Origin: Caballeronia novacaledonica
GTDB taxonomy: Bacteria > Pseudomonadota > Gammaproteobacteria > Burkholderiales > Burkholderiaceae
Direction: 5' to 3'
Assembly (NCBI RefSeq): GCF_900258035.1
Contig: NZ_OGTP01000001.1
Span: 682,001 to 746,000 of the forward strand
Length of the DNA: 64,000 bases
Of the stretch, positions 27,699-36,023 are shown piece by piece. How positions within the stretch are numbered: position 1 is the stretch's first letter; each line of letters starts with the position of its first letter. The position numbers were made by a program, and so were the translations under genes. The notes under the pieces were generated by a model. That model was not told the DNA's origin, made no database searches, and was given only the letters and a program-made list of their open reading frames with translations.

Positions 27699-27772
27699 CC
27701 GTTGCACGGCGGCGCTCGTGGTATATAAGGCGTCTGGTCTTTCGTCGCACGTAACAAAGGAGAATAAAGGAG

Positions 27773-29506
27773 ATGCTTTTGACTAAAGAACCGCGCTTGC
27801 GCTCCTTCGCGCTCGGCGCCATCGCCGCTTCGGCGCTCATGACGGCGGGATTCGTCGAGACGGCGCCCGCCTATGCGAAAACCGCCGACAGCCAGCCGGC
27901 CGTTCTGACGGCATCGGCCGTCGCCGTCGCGGACAAATACGCCGCCGACACCGCCGAGCAGATCTTCAAGCAAGGCGGCAATGCCGTCGATGCAGCCGTC
28001 GCTATCGCCTTCACGCTCGCCGTCACCTATCCGGAGGCGGGCAATATCGGCGGCGGCGGCTTCATGACGCTCTACGTCGATCATCGACCGTACTTTCTCG
28101 ACTATCGCGAGCGCGCGCCGCTTTCGGCCACGCGCAACATGTATCTCGACGACAAGGGCGAAGTCATCAAGGGCATGAGTCTCTACGGGCATCGCGCGGT
28201 CGGCGTGCCGGGCACGGTCGAAGGCATGTGGGAAGCGCAGAAGCGCTTCGGCAAGCTGAAATGGAAGCAGGTGCTCGCGCCCGCCATCAAATACGCGCAG
28301 GATGGTTTCGAAGTCGACGACCAGCTCATCAAGCGCCGCGACGACGCCTCGAAGGATTTCGCCGGCAAGACCAACTTCGATCTCTATTTCGGCGGCATGA
28401 AGGCGGGCCAGGTCTTCAAGCAGCCCGACCTCGCGATGACGCTGCAGCGCATCTCCGACAAAGGCGCGAAAGGCTTCTACGAAGGCGAAACCGCCAATCT
28501 GATCGCGAAGTCGATGGAAGGCCACGGCCTCATCACCGCGCGCGACCTGAAGGACTACAAGGCCGTGTGGCGTCAGCCGATCACCGCGAGCTGGAACGGC
28601 TATCGCGTGATCACCGCGCCGCCGCCGAGCTCGGGCGGCGTCGGCCTCGTGCAGTTGCTGAAGATGAAGGCCGATATCAAGGACAAGTTCCAGGACGTTC
28701 CGCTCGATTCCGCGCAGTACATTCACCTCGTCGCCGAAATCGAGAAGCGCGTGTTCGCGGATCGCGCGCAATATCTCGGCGATCCCGATTTCTACAAGGT
28801 GCCGGTCGCGCAGCTCATCAACGACGACTACATCCTGAAGCGCGCGCAGGAAGTGAACCCCGACACGCCTTCGGACACGAAGAGCGTGCAGCCGGGACTC
28901 GGCACGTCGATGCCCGAGAAAGCGGAGACGACGCACTTCTCCGTCGTCGACAAATGGGGCAACGCGGTGTCGAACACTTACACGATCAACGGCTACTTCG
29001 GCTCGGGCGTGGTCGCGGAAGGCACGGGCGTCGTGCTCAACGACGAAATGGACGATTTCGCGTCGAAGCCGGGCGTGCCGAACATGTTCGGCGTCGTCGG
29101 CAGCGATGCGAACTCCATCGCGCCGAAGAAGCGTCCGCTCTCGTCGATGACGCCGACCATCCTCACGAAGGACGACAAGGTCGCGATGGTGATCGGCACG
29201 CCGGGCGGTTCGCGCATCTTCACGTCGATCTTCCAGGTCATCACGAACGTGTACGACTTCGACATGCCGCTCGCCGAAGCCGTGGGCGCGACGCGCTTTC
29301 ATCATCAGTTGCTGCCGCCGAACACGATCTTCCAGGAGCCGTTTCACCAGCTCGACGCCGGCGTGATCAAGCAGCTCGAAGACAAGGGCTACAAGTTCAC
29401 GATGCAAGGCTTCAACGGCGACATTCAGGCGATCCGCATCGACGGCGACAAGCCCGAACCGATGTCCGATCCGCGTGGACGCGGCGTGTCGCGCGTCATC
29501 CAGTGA
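27773..29506 (+). CDS. ggt: Gamma-glutamyltransferase / glutathione hydrolase
   Basis: The 577-residue precursor has a signal peptide (cleavage near PAYAKT, residue 36). It has all GGT hallmarks: NIGGGGFMTLYVD, the YRERAPLSAT substrate arginine region, PPPSSGGVGLVQLL and the autoprocessing site with nucleophile Thr387 in AETTHFSVVD. The C-terminal IGTPGGSRIFTSIFQV carries the Gly-rich loop. The enzyme cleaves gamma-glutamyl bonds of glutathione and related peptides in the periplasm. Two AAGGAG-like sites precede the ATG. It lies 75 bases after the SDR gene and near the Opp importer, so released Cys-Gly or gamma-glutamyl peptides could be imported locally. Confidence 0.96.
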   Translation: MLLTKEPRLRSFALGAIAASALMTAGFVETAPAYAKTADSQPAVLTASAVAVADKYAADTAEQIFKQGGNAVDAAVAIAFTLAVTYPEAGNIGGGGFMTLYVDHRPYFLDYRERAPLSATRNMYLDDKGEVIKGMSLYGHRAVGVPGTVEGMWEAQKRFGKLKWKQVLAPAIKYAQDGFEVDDQLIKRRDDASKDFAGKTNFDLYFGGMKAGQVFKQPDLAMTLQRISDKGAKGFYEGETANLIAKSMEGHGLITARDLKDYKAVWRQPITASWNGYRVITAPPPSSGGVGLVQLLKMKADIKDKFQDVPLDSAQYIHLVAEIEKRVFADRAQYLGDPDFYKVPVAQLINDDYILKRAQEVNPDTPSDTKSVQPGLGTSMPEKAETTHFSVVDKWGNAVSNTYTINGYFGSGVVAEGTGVVLNDEMDDFASKPGVPNMFGVVGSDANSIAPKKRPLSSMTPTILTKDDKVAMVIGTPGGSRIFTSIFQVITNVYDFDMPLAEAVGATRFHHQLLPPNTIFQEPFHQLDAGVIKQLEDKGYKFTMQGFNGDIQAIRIDGDKPEPMSDPRGRGVSRVIQ

Positions 29507-29837
29507 TGCGCCGCACCACGGCGATCACGTAAAATAGCGGCCCGGGCCGGACTAGCGTTTGCCCTAGTCCGGCGTCCGGACGGTCCGGTCGAAGCCCCGC
29601 CCCGCGCGGGATTCGCGGCATATAAGCCCCTTGGCATGACCGGCATGTTTTTCATGGGATTGGACCCCGCGCTCTGTTCCCCTAGTCTCTGTCCTGACCG
29701 AGTGCAGCCGCAAGCGCACGTCACTCGGCATCATCCAGAACTACATACGAGACGACCCTGACGATGGCCCCGCAGTGCCCGCGCAAATGAGCGCGGCGCA
29801 CGGTTGCCGTTTCAGCGCGCTGATAAAGGAGCAGCTC
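29507..29837 (+). promoter_or_regulatory. Structured leader upstream of the purine permease
   Basis: The 331 bases contain two clear hairpins. One is CCGGACTAG/CTAGTCCGG (29547-29555 with 29564-29572), which has no T run after it and lies 40 bases past ggt. The second is CCGAGTG/CACTCGG (29698-29704 with 29722-29728). A ribosome site AAAGGAG is at 29825. No gene is seen. A riboswitch is possible before a purine permease, but I do not recognise a known class. Confidence 0.4.
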
Positions 29838-31244
29838 ATGATGGAATCCCCCGCCCAGCAGCTTGGCGACATCGATATCGCGTCCCCTGAACGAGACGAA
29901 AGCAATCAGCCTGGCGGCGGCGGCTTTCTCGATCGCTACTTCGGCATTTCGCAAACCGGCAGCACGGAAAAGCGCGAGATCGTCGCCGGCGTCACAACGT
30001 TCCTCGCGATGGTCTATTCCGTGTTCGTCGTGCCGGGCATGCTCGGCAAGGCGGGCTTCGACACGAGCGCGGTGTTCGTCGCCGTGTGTCTCACCACGGC
30101 GTTCGGCTCGCTCCTGATGGGCGTCTGGGCGCGCCTGCCGATCGCGATCGGCTGCGCGATTTCGCTGACGGCGTTCACGGCCTTCGGCCTCGTGCTCGGC
30201 AAGGGCCTCACGCCCGCCATTGCGCTCGGCGCGGTGTTTCTGATGGGCGTCGTGTTCACGGCGATCTCCGTCACCGGCGTGCGCTCGTGGATCCTGCGCA
30301 ATCTGCCGACGGGCGTCGCGCATGGCACGGGCATCGGCATCGGCCTGTTTCTGCTGCTGATCGCGTCGAACGATGTCGGCCTGATCATCAAGAATCCCGC
30401 GCCCGGCATGCCGGTTTCGCTCGGACATATCACGGCCTTTCCGGTGCTGATGTCGGTCGCCGGCCTCGCGGCGATCTTCGGTCTGGAGCGCCGGCGCGTG
30501 CCGGGCGGCATCCTGCTCGTGGTGGTCGGCCTGTCGGCGATCGGCCTGATCTTCGATCCGTCCGTGCGCTTTCACGGCATCTTCGCGCTGCCGTCGCTGT
30601 CGGCGCCGGGTCATACCTCGCTGATCGGCGCGATGGACATCAAGGGCGCGCTGTCGATGGCCGTGCTGCCGAGCGTGCTGGCGCTCGTGATGACCGCCGT
30701 GTTCGACGCGACCGGCACGATCCGCGCCGTCGCCGGTCAGGCGGGCCAGATCGACAAGAACGGCCGCATCGTCAACGGCGGCCGCGCGCTGACCGCCGAT
30801 TCGCTGAGCTCGATCTTCTCCGCGTGCTTCGGCGGCGCGCCGGCGGCGGCGTATATCGAATCGTCGGTGGGCGTGGCGGCGGGCGCGAAGACGGGCCTTG
30901 CGGCCACGGTCGTCGGCGTGCTGTTCCTCGTGGTGATGTTCCTCTCGCCGCTCGCCGCGCTCGTGCCTTCCTACGCGACGGCGCCCGCTCTGATGTACGT
31001 CGGCCTGCTGATGCTCGGCAACGTCAGCAAGCTCCATTTCGACGATACCGTCGACACGATGTCCGGGCTCGTCTGCGCGGTGTATATCGTGCTGTCGGCG
31101 AACATCGTGACGGGCATCATGCTCGGCTTCACCACGCTCGTGATCGGCCGCGTCGTCGCGGGCGAATGGCGCAAGCTGAATGTCGGCACGGTGGCGATCG
31201 CGGTCGTGCTCGCCGTGTTCTATCTCGGCGGCTGGGCGATCTGA
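29838..31244 (+). CDS. NCS2 guanine/hypoxanthine permease (GhxP-like)
   Basis: The 468-residue transporter matches the GhxP/GhxQ branch of the NCS2/AzgA family along its whole length. Visible blocks are [77 protein letters not shown] and the end VFYLGGWAI. Fourteen membrane segments are expected in the 7+7 inverted fold. It takes up guanine and hypoxanthine with protons in relatives. The ATG at 29838 has AAAGGAG at 29825-29831; the upstream frame to 29775 is ignored. A terminator follows the stop. Confidence 0.93.
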   Translation: MMESPAQQLGDIDIASPERDESNQPGGGGFLDRYFGISQTGSTEKREIVAGVTTFLAMVYSVFVVPGMLGKAGFDTSAVFVAVCLTTAFGSLLMGVWARLPIAIGCAISLTAFTAFGLVLGKGLTPAIALGAVFLMGVVFTAISVTGVRSWILRNLPTGVAHGTGIGIGLFLLLIASNDVGLIIKNPAPGMPVSLGHITAFPVLMSVAGLAAIFGLERRRVPGGILLVVVGLSAIGLIFDPSVRFHGIFALPSLSAPGHTSLIGAMDIKGALSMAVLPSVLALVMTAVFDATGTIRAVAGQAGQIDKNGRIVNGGRALTADSLSSIFSACFGGAPAAAYIESSVGVAAGAKTGLAATVVGVLFLVVMFLSPLAALVPSYATAPALMYVGLLMLGNVSKLHFDDTVDTMSGLVCAVYIVLSANIVTGIMLGFTTLVIGRVVAGEWRKLNVGTVAIAVVLAVFYLGGWAI

Positions 31245-31268
31245 CAGGCGGCATCGGCTGAAACGCAA

Positions 31269-31304
31269 ACGGCGCGCTCCTCGCGGATGCGCGCCGTTGT
31301 TGCT
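31269..31304 (+). terminator. Terminator after the purine permease
   Basis: An 8-base-pair stem ACGGCGCG (31269-31276) with CGCGCCGT (31290-31297) is followed by TGTTGCTT. The convergent gene on the minus strand ends at 31323, so the hairpin may serve both. Confidence 0.7.
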
Positions 31305-31322
31305 TCTGAACTCGCGGAAGCG

Positions 31323-32045
31323 TCAGCCAGCGGAACCAGCGTTGGCCATCTGACGGATGCTGCGATCGACGCGGAACATGATCAGCGAAAGCACCAGCGT
31401 AATGAACAGGCCAGTCGCACCGGCGACCACGCTGACCGACTGAAGTGCCCCGATACGTTTTGCGGAAGCCTGTTCTTCTGCAGCGACCTTTTTCGTCGCG
31501 ATGGCGGCGTGCTGCTTCGTCCAATCGGCTGCGAACTGAGTGATGGCGGAATTGACTACCGCGAAGAATTGGTCTTGCGAGCCGTTGACTTTCTTGCCCA
31601 CGTCCGCCCGCGACAGCACGTCGTCAAGGTACTTTGTCTGCGCTTTCGCGTAGTCCGCGCCGCGATCGGAATTGTGCACCCATGAACCGACGAGTCCTTG
31701 CAAGTCGTCCTTCTGCAAGGCGAATCCGGTGCCCACGAGACTCTTTCCGTGCTTCAGCAGCACGGTGTGCAGACCATCGACGAGTGAGGCTTTTTCCTTT
31801 TCCGCCGGGTCTGTCGGTGCGGCGTCAGCGTTCTGTTCATCGGGGGATGCCTGATCGGTTTCCAGACGGAACGCCGACGCCTTGACTGTAATGTCCGAAG
31901 GCACGGCCGCCGCCTTCGCGTTGTAATCCATGACGGCCGGCACGCCCTCTACGATTGCGACGATCAGCGCCAGCGTCGCCAGCACTAAAAAGATGATTCT
32001 GACAAGTTGCAGATAGCCGTTTTCCAGCTTCCCAAGCAAATACAT
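31323..32045 (-). CDS. Membrane protein of unknown family, two helices with periplasmic middle
   Basis: I do not recognise this 240-residue protein. It has a hydrophobic helix at about residues 14-36 and another near the C-terminus (about 207-228). The part between them is polar, helical and Ala/Asp/Lys-rich, and is expected on the periplasmic side. The layout resembles the sensor half of a chemoreceptor or kinase without any cytoplasmic signalling domain. The tail after the second helix is only about 15 residues (VDRSIRQMANAGSAG). It is a single gene with its own promoter region upstream (32046-32269) and convergent with the permease gene. Confidence 0.75.
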   Translation of the reverse strand: MYLLGKLENGYLQLVRIIFLVLATLALIVAIVEGVPAVMDYNAKAAAVPSDITVKASAFRLETDQASPDEQNADAAPTDPAEKEKASLVDGLHTVLLKHGKSLVGTGFALQKDDLQGLVGSWVHNSDRGADYAKAQTKYLDDVLSRADVGKKVNGSQDQFFAVVNSAITQFAADWTKQHAAIATKKVAAEEQASAKRIGALQSVSVVAGATGLFITLVLSLIMFRVDRSIRQMANAGSAG

Positions 32046-32204
32046 CGTGTGCGCCCCATTATTCGAAATTATTCTGATGTGCCGATAACTGAGCTGTACG
32101 GCACGGAAAAGAGATCGACCGCTCGTGCGGAAGCGGGGAAATTATCTCCGAGAGGAATCCCAACGATCGAGTCTTTATGTAATTTTTCGATATGCCTGCG
32201 TACA

Positions 32205-32245
32205 AGCAGCAACGCGCCGACAGAACACGTTGTCGGCGCGCTGCT
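32205..32245 (-). terminator. Terminator of the ArsR-SRPBCC operon
   Basis: A 10-base-pair stem CGCGCCGACA (32213-32222) with TGTCGGCGCG (32231-32240) is extended imperfectly by GCAGC/CTGC on both sides. It lies just after the SRPBCC stop on the minus strand; the T run after it is weak. Confidence 0.6.
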
Positions 32246-32269
32246 TGAACTCCTCGCTTGCCGATCGGC

Positions 32270-32707
32270 CTACTTGTTGACGAGCGCCACTTGTCCCGTT
32301 TCCAGCAACGACTTGAGATTCGACAAAATCTTCGGCCAGCCGCCCGACACGGCCTCGATGAACGGCTTGCTCTCGCTCACATGCGTCACCGTGAGTTTGA
32401 CCGCTTCGGCGAGCGCTTCGATCTCGTACGTGCAGCGGGACCAGCCCGCCTCCTTCAGATCCTCGCGAAACTCGTTGCGCCATTTGAGCACGAGGCGCTT
32501 GCCCGGCTCGGCTTCGAGCACTTCGCCCGCATCCGCGACGCGTCCGTCGGAGAACAGCATCTTCCATGACGAGCCGGCGGTCCAAGCGGATTCCTGGTGC
32601 ATGCCGAACCAGTATTTCTTCACGAATTCCGGCGTCGTCAGCGCTTCCCACAGTTTTTCCGGCGTCGTGCGGATGTATGTGACGTAGACAAACGTATCGC
32701 TACTCAT
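32270..32707 (-). CDS. SRPBCC (AHSA1-type) domain protein
   Basis: The 145-residue protein is an activator-of-Hsp90 C-domain/SRPBCC fold, with the usual start FVYVTYIRTTPEKLWEALTTPEF and the helix at the end GGWPKILSNLKSLLETG. Its cavity binds small hydrophobic ligands in relatives, but the ligand is unknown. The ATG at 32707 follows AAGGAG by six bases and overlaps the stop of the ArsR-type gene by 8 bases, so the two form a coupled pair that is very common in bacteria. Confidence 0.92.
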   Translation of the reverse strand: MSSDTFVYVTYIRTTPEKLWEALTTPEFVKKYWFGMHQESAWTAGSSWKMLFSDGRVADAGEVLEAEPGKRLVLKWRNEFREDLKEAGWSRCTYEIEALAEAVKLTVTHVSESKPFIEAVSGGWPKILSNLKSLLETGQVALVNK

Positions 32708-33023
32708 GGTCGTCTCCTTCAAGCGTGCGTTTCAGGTCGGATAGAGCGTCCAGACGCGGACGCTCGAACTTGCTGATCCAGCGTTGCGCGATCTCGTGGA
32801 TCGGCACCGGGTTGAGAAAATGACGCTTCTCGCGGCCGCGACGCTGCGCCGATACGAGATTCGCGGCCTCGAGGATCGCGAGATGTTTCGACACGGCCTG
32901 ACGCGTCATGCGAAGGCCGTCGCATAGCTCGCCGAGCGTCTGCCCGTTTGCTTCGTGAAGGCGGTCGAGCAGTTGTCTGCGGCTGGCGTCCGCGAGTGCG
33001 CGAAAAACCGAATCGTCATCCAT
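32700..33023 (-). CDS. ArsR family winged-helix regulator
   Basis: The 107-residue regulator has the winged helix DNA-binding helix in LRMTRQAVSKHLAILEAANLV and the wing in RRGREKRHFLNPVP. It lacks the metal-binding cysteines of true ArsR or SmtB, as is usual for partners of SRPBCC proteins. The ATG at 33023 is preferred to the TTG at 33038, which falls inside the operator. A perfect palindrome lies ten bases upstream, consistent with autorepression. Confidence 0.92.
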   Translation of the reverse strand: MDDDSVFRALADASRRQLLDRLHEANGQTLGELCDGLRMTRQAVSKHLAILEAANLVSAQRRGREKRHFLNPVPIHEIAQRWISKFERPRLDALSDLKRTLEGDDHE

Positions 33024-33032
33024 GGACGCATT

Positions 33033-33052
33033 ATGCAACCATTTGGTTGCAT
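33033..33052 (-). promoter_or_regulatory. Perfect palindromic operator of the ArsR-type gene
   Basis: ATGCAACCA and TGGTTGCAT are separated by TT, giving a 20-base perfect palindrome directly upstream of the ArsR-type start codon. Position and symmetry are those of an autorepressor site for a dimeric winged-helix protein. Confidence 0.8.
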
Positions 33053-33093
33053 GTCAAGCGGCTTCGCTCGATAAAACCCGTCGCCCAAATACG

Positions 33094-33129
33094 ACGACGC
33101 CCCGGAAGCTTTCGCTTCCGGGGCGTCGT
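33094..33129 (-). terminator. Strong 16-base-pair hairpin after the 49-codon gene
   Basis: ACGACGCCCCGGAAGC and its perfect complement (33094-33109 and 33114-33129) enclose a TTTC loop. On the minus strand it lies 36 bases past the stop of the 49-residue gene and is followed by ATTT and later TTTT. It probably terminates that gene and insulates the ArsR operon downstream. Confidence 0.75.
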
Positions 33130-33164
33130 TCGATGCTCCTGACCGGGATGCCGTCGCGGCGCGC

Positions 33165-33314
33165 TTACTTGCGGCGATACGATTCGACAAGAATCTCGCA
33201 GTTTTGCAGATGCAGTTGCAGCGCACGATTCCACTCACGACGCACCGCAGCCTTCGCCGCGCGCAGCCAGGAACCGAACGAAACGAGCAGGGATTGTTGA
33301 GCGGTGGTTTTCAT
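33165..33314 (-). CDS. Small 49-residue basic protein, unannotated
   Basis: The frame starts at ATG 33314 with GAGG six bases upstream and ends in TAA after 49 codons. The product (start MKTTAQQSLLVSF, end VESYRRK) is amphipathic and basic, with a tryptophan at residues 16 and 28 and one cysteine. It is too short to classify. A promoter (TTGCTT, 16 bases, TATAGT), two AGGG...CCCT palindromes and a strong terminator bracket it, so it behaves as a real independent gene. A regulatory RNA at the same place is an alternative. Confidence 0.6.
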   Translation of the reverse strand: MKTTAQQSLLVSFGSWLRAAKAAVRREWNRALQLHLQNCEILVESYRRK

Positions 33315-33334
33315 GAGCGCCTCAGGGTAAGTAG

Positions 33335-33412
33335 CTAGGGAATAACCCTAACTATACGCTTTTCACGCTGCGAAGCAACAATTTCTCAAAAAAGCAACAG
33401 GGTAATCCCTTA
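33335..33412 (-). promoter_or_regulatory. Promoter of the 49-codon gene with two AGGG-CCCT palindromes
   Basis: On the minus strand a -35 TTGCTT (33373-33378) and -10 TATAGT (33351-33356) are 16 bases apart. One AGGG-N5-CCCT element lies just downstream of the -10 (about 33336-33349) and an AGGG-N4-CCCT lies upstream of the -35 (about 33400-33412). The duplicated motif suggests a regulator that binds both sides of the promoter. Confidence 0.5.
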
Positions 33413-33421
33413 TACGCCCGG

Positions 33422-33889
33422 TCACTTTTGCTGGGGCGCGTCCGGCGCCAGTTGCACGCCCTTTTTGAAGATGAAGCAGCCGTAGCCGCGCATTTCGCCC
33501 GTGGCGATCACGCAATACGCCTTCTTCGCGCGCTCGTAGAACGCGAACCGTTCGACCGGCGCGAACGGCACCGCGCGACCTTCGGCGGCGTCGATTTCGC
33601 GCTGGGCTTCGCGCTGCACGGCGGGTAGCGCGGCCGCATCGCCGACGACTTCCATGCGCTCGGCAGGATGATCGACGAATGTATCGAGCGGCATCACCGA
33701 CAGCACCGCCTGCACTGCGCGCGGCGCGCTCACGCCGTCGAGCCGCAGCAAACGGCCGAGCACGGTCTGACGCGCGACGGAATCGGCGGGAAAGTTGGCG
33801 TCGCAGATGACGACTTCGTCGCCGTGTCCCATCGCGCAGAGGGCGTGCAGGATGTCGGCGTTGAGCAGCGGATCGATGTTCTTCAGCAT
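33422..33889 (-). CDS. RbsD/FucU family sugar mutarotase
   Basis: The 155-residue protein matches FucU/RbsD: the start MLKNIDPLLNADILHALCAMGHGDEVVICDAN has the family His and Asp residues, and the end has the aromatic loop with MRGYGCFIFKKGV. These enzymes interconvert anomers of fucose or ribose. No sugar transporter or kinase is adjacent. It follows the AstE-like gene after 47 bases and precedes a stretch without genes. Confidence 0.9.
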   Translation of the reverse strand: MLKNIDPLLNADILHALCAMGHGDEVVICDANFPADSVARQTVLGRLLRLDGVSAPRAVQAVLSVMPLDTFVDHPAERMEVVGDAAALPAVQREAQREIDAAEGRAVPFAPVERFAFYERAKKAYCVIATGEMRGYGCFIFKKGVQLAPDAPQQK

Positions 33890-33936
33890 GTTTTCTTGTT
33901 CTCCATGACGTGTCTATGGTACGTGTCGCGGCGCCG

Positions 33937-35058
33937 CTAGGGCACGAGCAAGTCGCCCTCACGCGCCGCGTCCTTGCCCGCGATGCGCGCGACCAGCATT
34001 CCCGCCGTCGCGAAACGTGTCCAGTGCCGCGCATACAGCACGCCTTCGGTTTCTGCGACGAGCGGCACGAGCCGGTCATCGAGCGGATCGAGCACGTCGG
34101 CGATGACATCGCCCGCACGCACCGTCTCGCCGATTTCCCGCCGATGCAGAATCACGCCCGACACCGGCGCGTGCACGTATTCGCATCCGGCGAGCGGCGT
34201 CGCGGGATGGCGCAGCGGCGGCGATTCCGGCGCTTCGCCCGCGATCATGCCGATGTGCGTCAGATAATCGACGATCGCCCGAGCATCGCGCGCGGCCATG
34301 TCGTGCGACACGTCGCGCACGCCGCGCAGCTCGAGCGTGACGGATTTCGCGGCCATCGGAATCGGAAAACGATCGCCCAGTGCGCCGCGCAGATAGCGCC
34401 ACGCCGACGTGCACGCCTCGTCGAACGGCTCGCCGCCCGACACGTCCGCGAGCAATTGCGCCTCGCTGCCGAGATAGCGCGCGAGCGGCTCGATCGCGGG
34501 CCACGCCTCGGGCGTCGTGTAGAGATGCGCGACGGCTTCCCAATCGCAATGAAGGTCGATGACGAGATCCGCATCGCACGCGAGCTTCATCAGTTCGAGC
34601 CGCTGCGACTCCAGTTCGGTCGCGGGCTGGCGCGCTGCGAGCGCGTCGGAAAGCGCAGTCCGGATCGCGCGCGTGTTGTGCGCTTGGTCATCGGTGAGAC
34701 CGTTTTTCAGTTGCAACGCCAGTTCCGGCCCGAGCTCGGGAAAGCGCCGGTTGAAGTCCTGGCCCGAGCGCATCTCGAAGCGGCCCATCTGTGCGCCGAA
34801 CCAGTGCTGATTCAGGCCCGCCGGATTCGCGACCGGTACGAGCACGACGCGCCCACTCAAACGCCCCGCCGTTTCCAGTTCGGCAAAGCGCCGCTTCAAA
34901 TACCACGCGACGACCATGCCCGGCAATTCGTCCGCATGCAGCGATGCCTGGATGAACACCTTGGGCAAAGGGCCGTCCGGCGGGCCGAACCGATAGCTCG
35001 TGATTGCGCGCCCGGTGCCGAGCGACGCGCCGGCGAGCGGATGGTGATGAACCTGCAT
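33937..35058 (-). CDS. Succinylglutamate desuccinylase/aspartoacylase family protein
   Basis: The 373-residue zinc hydrolase has the metal site in ASLHADELPG (HxxE) and the later histidine in DLHCDWEAVAHLY, with the substrate arginine region NRRFPE. A C-terminal biotinyl-lipoyl-like beta domain (about 300-360) is typical of the AstE/AspA-like enzymes of the M14 clan. They remove acyl groups from N-acyl amino acids. The ATG at 35058 is chosen; a GTG at 35091 lies inside the upstream terminator. It follows an amino-acid-binding protein gene, which suggests an acyl amino acid as shared ligand. Confidence 0.87.
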   Translation of the reverse strand: MQVHHHPLAGASLGTGRAITSYRFGPPDGPLPKVFIQASLHADELPGMVVAWYLKRRFAELETAGRLSGRVVLVPVANPAGLNQHWFGAQMGRFEMRSGQDFNRRFPELGPELALQLKNGLTDDQAHNTRAIRTALSDALAARQPATELESQRLELMKLACDADLVIDLHCDWEAVAHLYTTPEAWPAIEPLARYLGSEAQLLADVSGGEPFDEACTSAWRYLRGALGDRFPIPMAAKSVTLELRGVRDVSHDMAARDARAIVDYLTHIGMIAGEAPESPPLRHPATPLAGCEYVHAPVSGVILHRREIGETVRAGDVIADVLDPLDDRLVPLVAETEGVLYARHWTRFATAGMLVARIAGKDAAREGDLLVP

Positions 35059-35083
35059 CTTCGAAAATCTCTCGTCGAAAAGA

Positions 35084-35107
35084 AAAGGCACCGCGAGCGA
35101 TGCCTTT
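35084..35107 (-). terminator. Terminator or attenuator after the amino-acid-binding protein gene
   Basis: A 7-base-pair stem AAAGGCA (35084-35090) and TGCCTTT (35101-35107) is followed on the minus strand by TTCTTTTC. It separates the binding-protein gene from the AstE-like gene and may allow some read-through. Confidence 0.6.
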
Positions 35108-35131
35108 CCGGTCGGATGCGTCGAACGACGC

Positions 35132-35920
35132 TTACTGAATCGAGATATCCGTCTCGAAGTACTTCGCCATGATGCGCTTGAACGTGCCGTTCTTCTTGAT
35201 CTCGACGAACGCGTTGTTCAGACCGTTCTTCAGATCGGCGTCGCCCTTGCGCAAGCCGATGGCCGTGCCCGGACCGATGATCGCGCGGTCTTCGACGATC
35301 GGACCGACGAGCGCGAACGGCTTGCCCTGCGGCTTCTTCAGAAAGCCGATGGCGGCTTGCACGGCGTCGGTGAACATCGCGTCGATGCGGCCCGCGACGA
35401 GATCCGCCTCGACCTGTTCCTGATCGCCGTAAGGCACGACCGTCACGCCCTGCGGCTCCCACTTCACCTTCGCGTAGCGCTCCTGCACCGTGCCCTGCTC
35501 CACGCCGACGCGCTTGCCCTTGAGCGCCTGCGGCGTCGGCAGGATGCCCGAGCCGGCGCGCGCGACGAGCTGCGCGTGGGTGTCGTAAAGCGGCTCGGTG
35601 AAGTCGATCTGCTTCAGGCGCTCTTCGGTGATGCCCATGTCGGACAGCACGGCGTCGAACTTGCGGGCCTTGAGGCCGGGAATCATGCCGTCGAAATTGT
35701 TTTCGACCCACACGCACTTGACCTTCATCTGCGCGCACAGTGCATTGCCGAGGTCGATGTCGAAACCGGCGAGCTTGCCGTCGGCCTGCTTGGATTCGAA
35801 CGGCGGGTAGGAGGGATCGACGGCGAAGCGGATTTGCGTGATCTCTTTGGCGTGCGCCGAGAACGAGACGGCGGCGAGTGCTGCAAGCATCGCAAACGAT
35901 GCGGACTTCTTGAATGACAT
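35132..35920 (-). CDS. Polar amino-acid-type periplasmic binding protein
   Basis: The 262-residue protein has a signal peptide (cleavage near SAHAKE, residue 24) and a family-3 solute-binding domain: IRFAVDPSYPPFESKQADGKLAGFDIDLG, FDAVLSDMGITEERLKQIDFTEP and the RVGVEQGTVQERYAK block. These residues bind the carboxyl and amino groups of basic or polar amino acids. The ATG at 35920 has AAGGAAAAG upstream. No permease or ATPase gene is adjacent, so it must work with components coded elsewhere or serve as a sensor. Confidence 0.9.
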   Translation of the reverse strand: MSFKKSASFAMLAALAAVSFSAHAKEITQIRFAVDPSYPPFESKQADGKLAGFDIDLGNALCAQMKVKCVWVENNFDGMIPGLKARKFDAVLSDMGITEERLKQIDFTEPLYDTHAQLVARAGSGILPTPQALKGKRVGVEQGTVQERYAKVKWEPQGVTVVPYGDQEQVEADLVAGRIDAMFTDAVQAAIGFLKKPQGKPFALVGPIVEDRAIIGPGTAIGLRKGDADLKNGLNNAFVEIKKNGTFKRIMAKYFETDISIQ

Positions 35921-36023
35921 GCTTTTCCTTCGGGACTTTCGATGAGACGGCGAAACATCGCGCGCCGACGCGCGAAAAACCGTGAATGGTAACAAAAGCA
36001 CACGATTCGCCGCACGACGCCGG

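Noticed and set aside
27647..29407. 586-codon minus-strand frame over ggt
   Set aside because: It is a shadow of ggt, which has all catalytic motifs on the plus strand.
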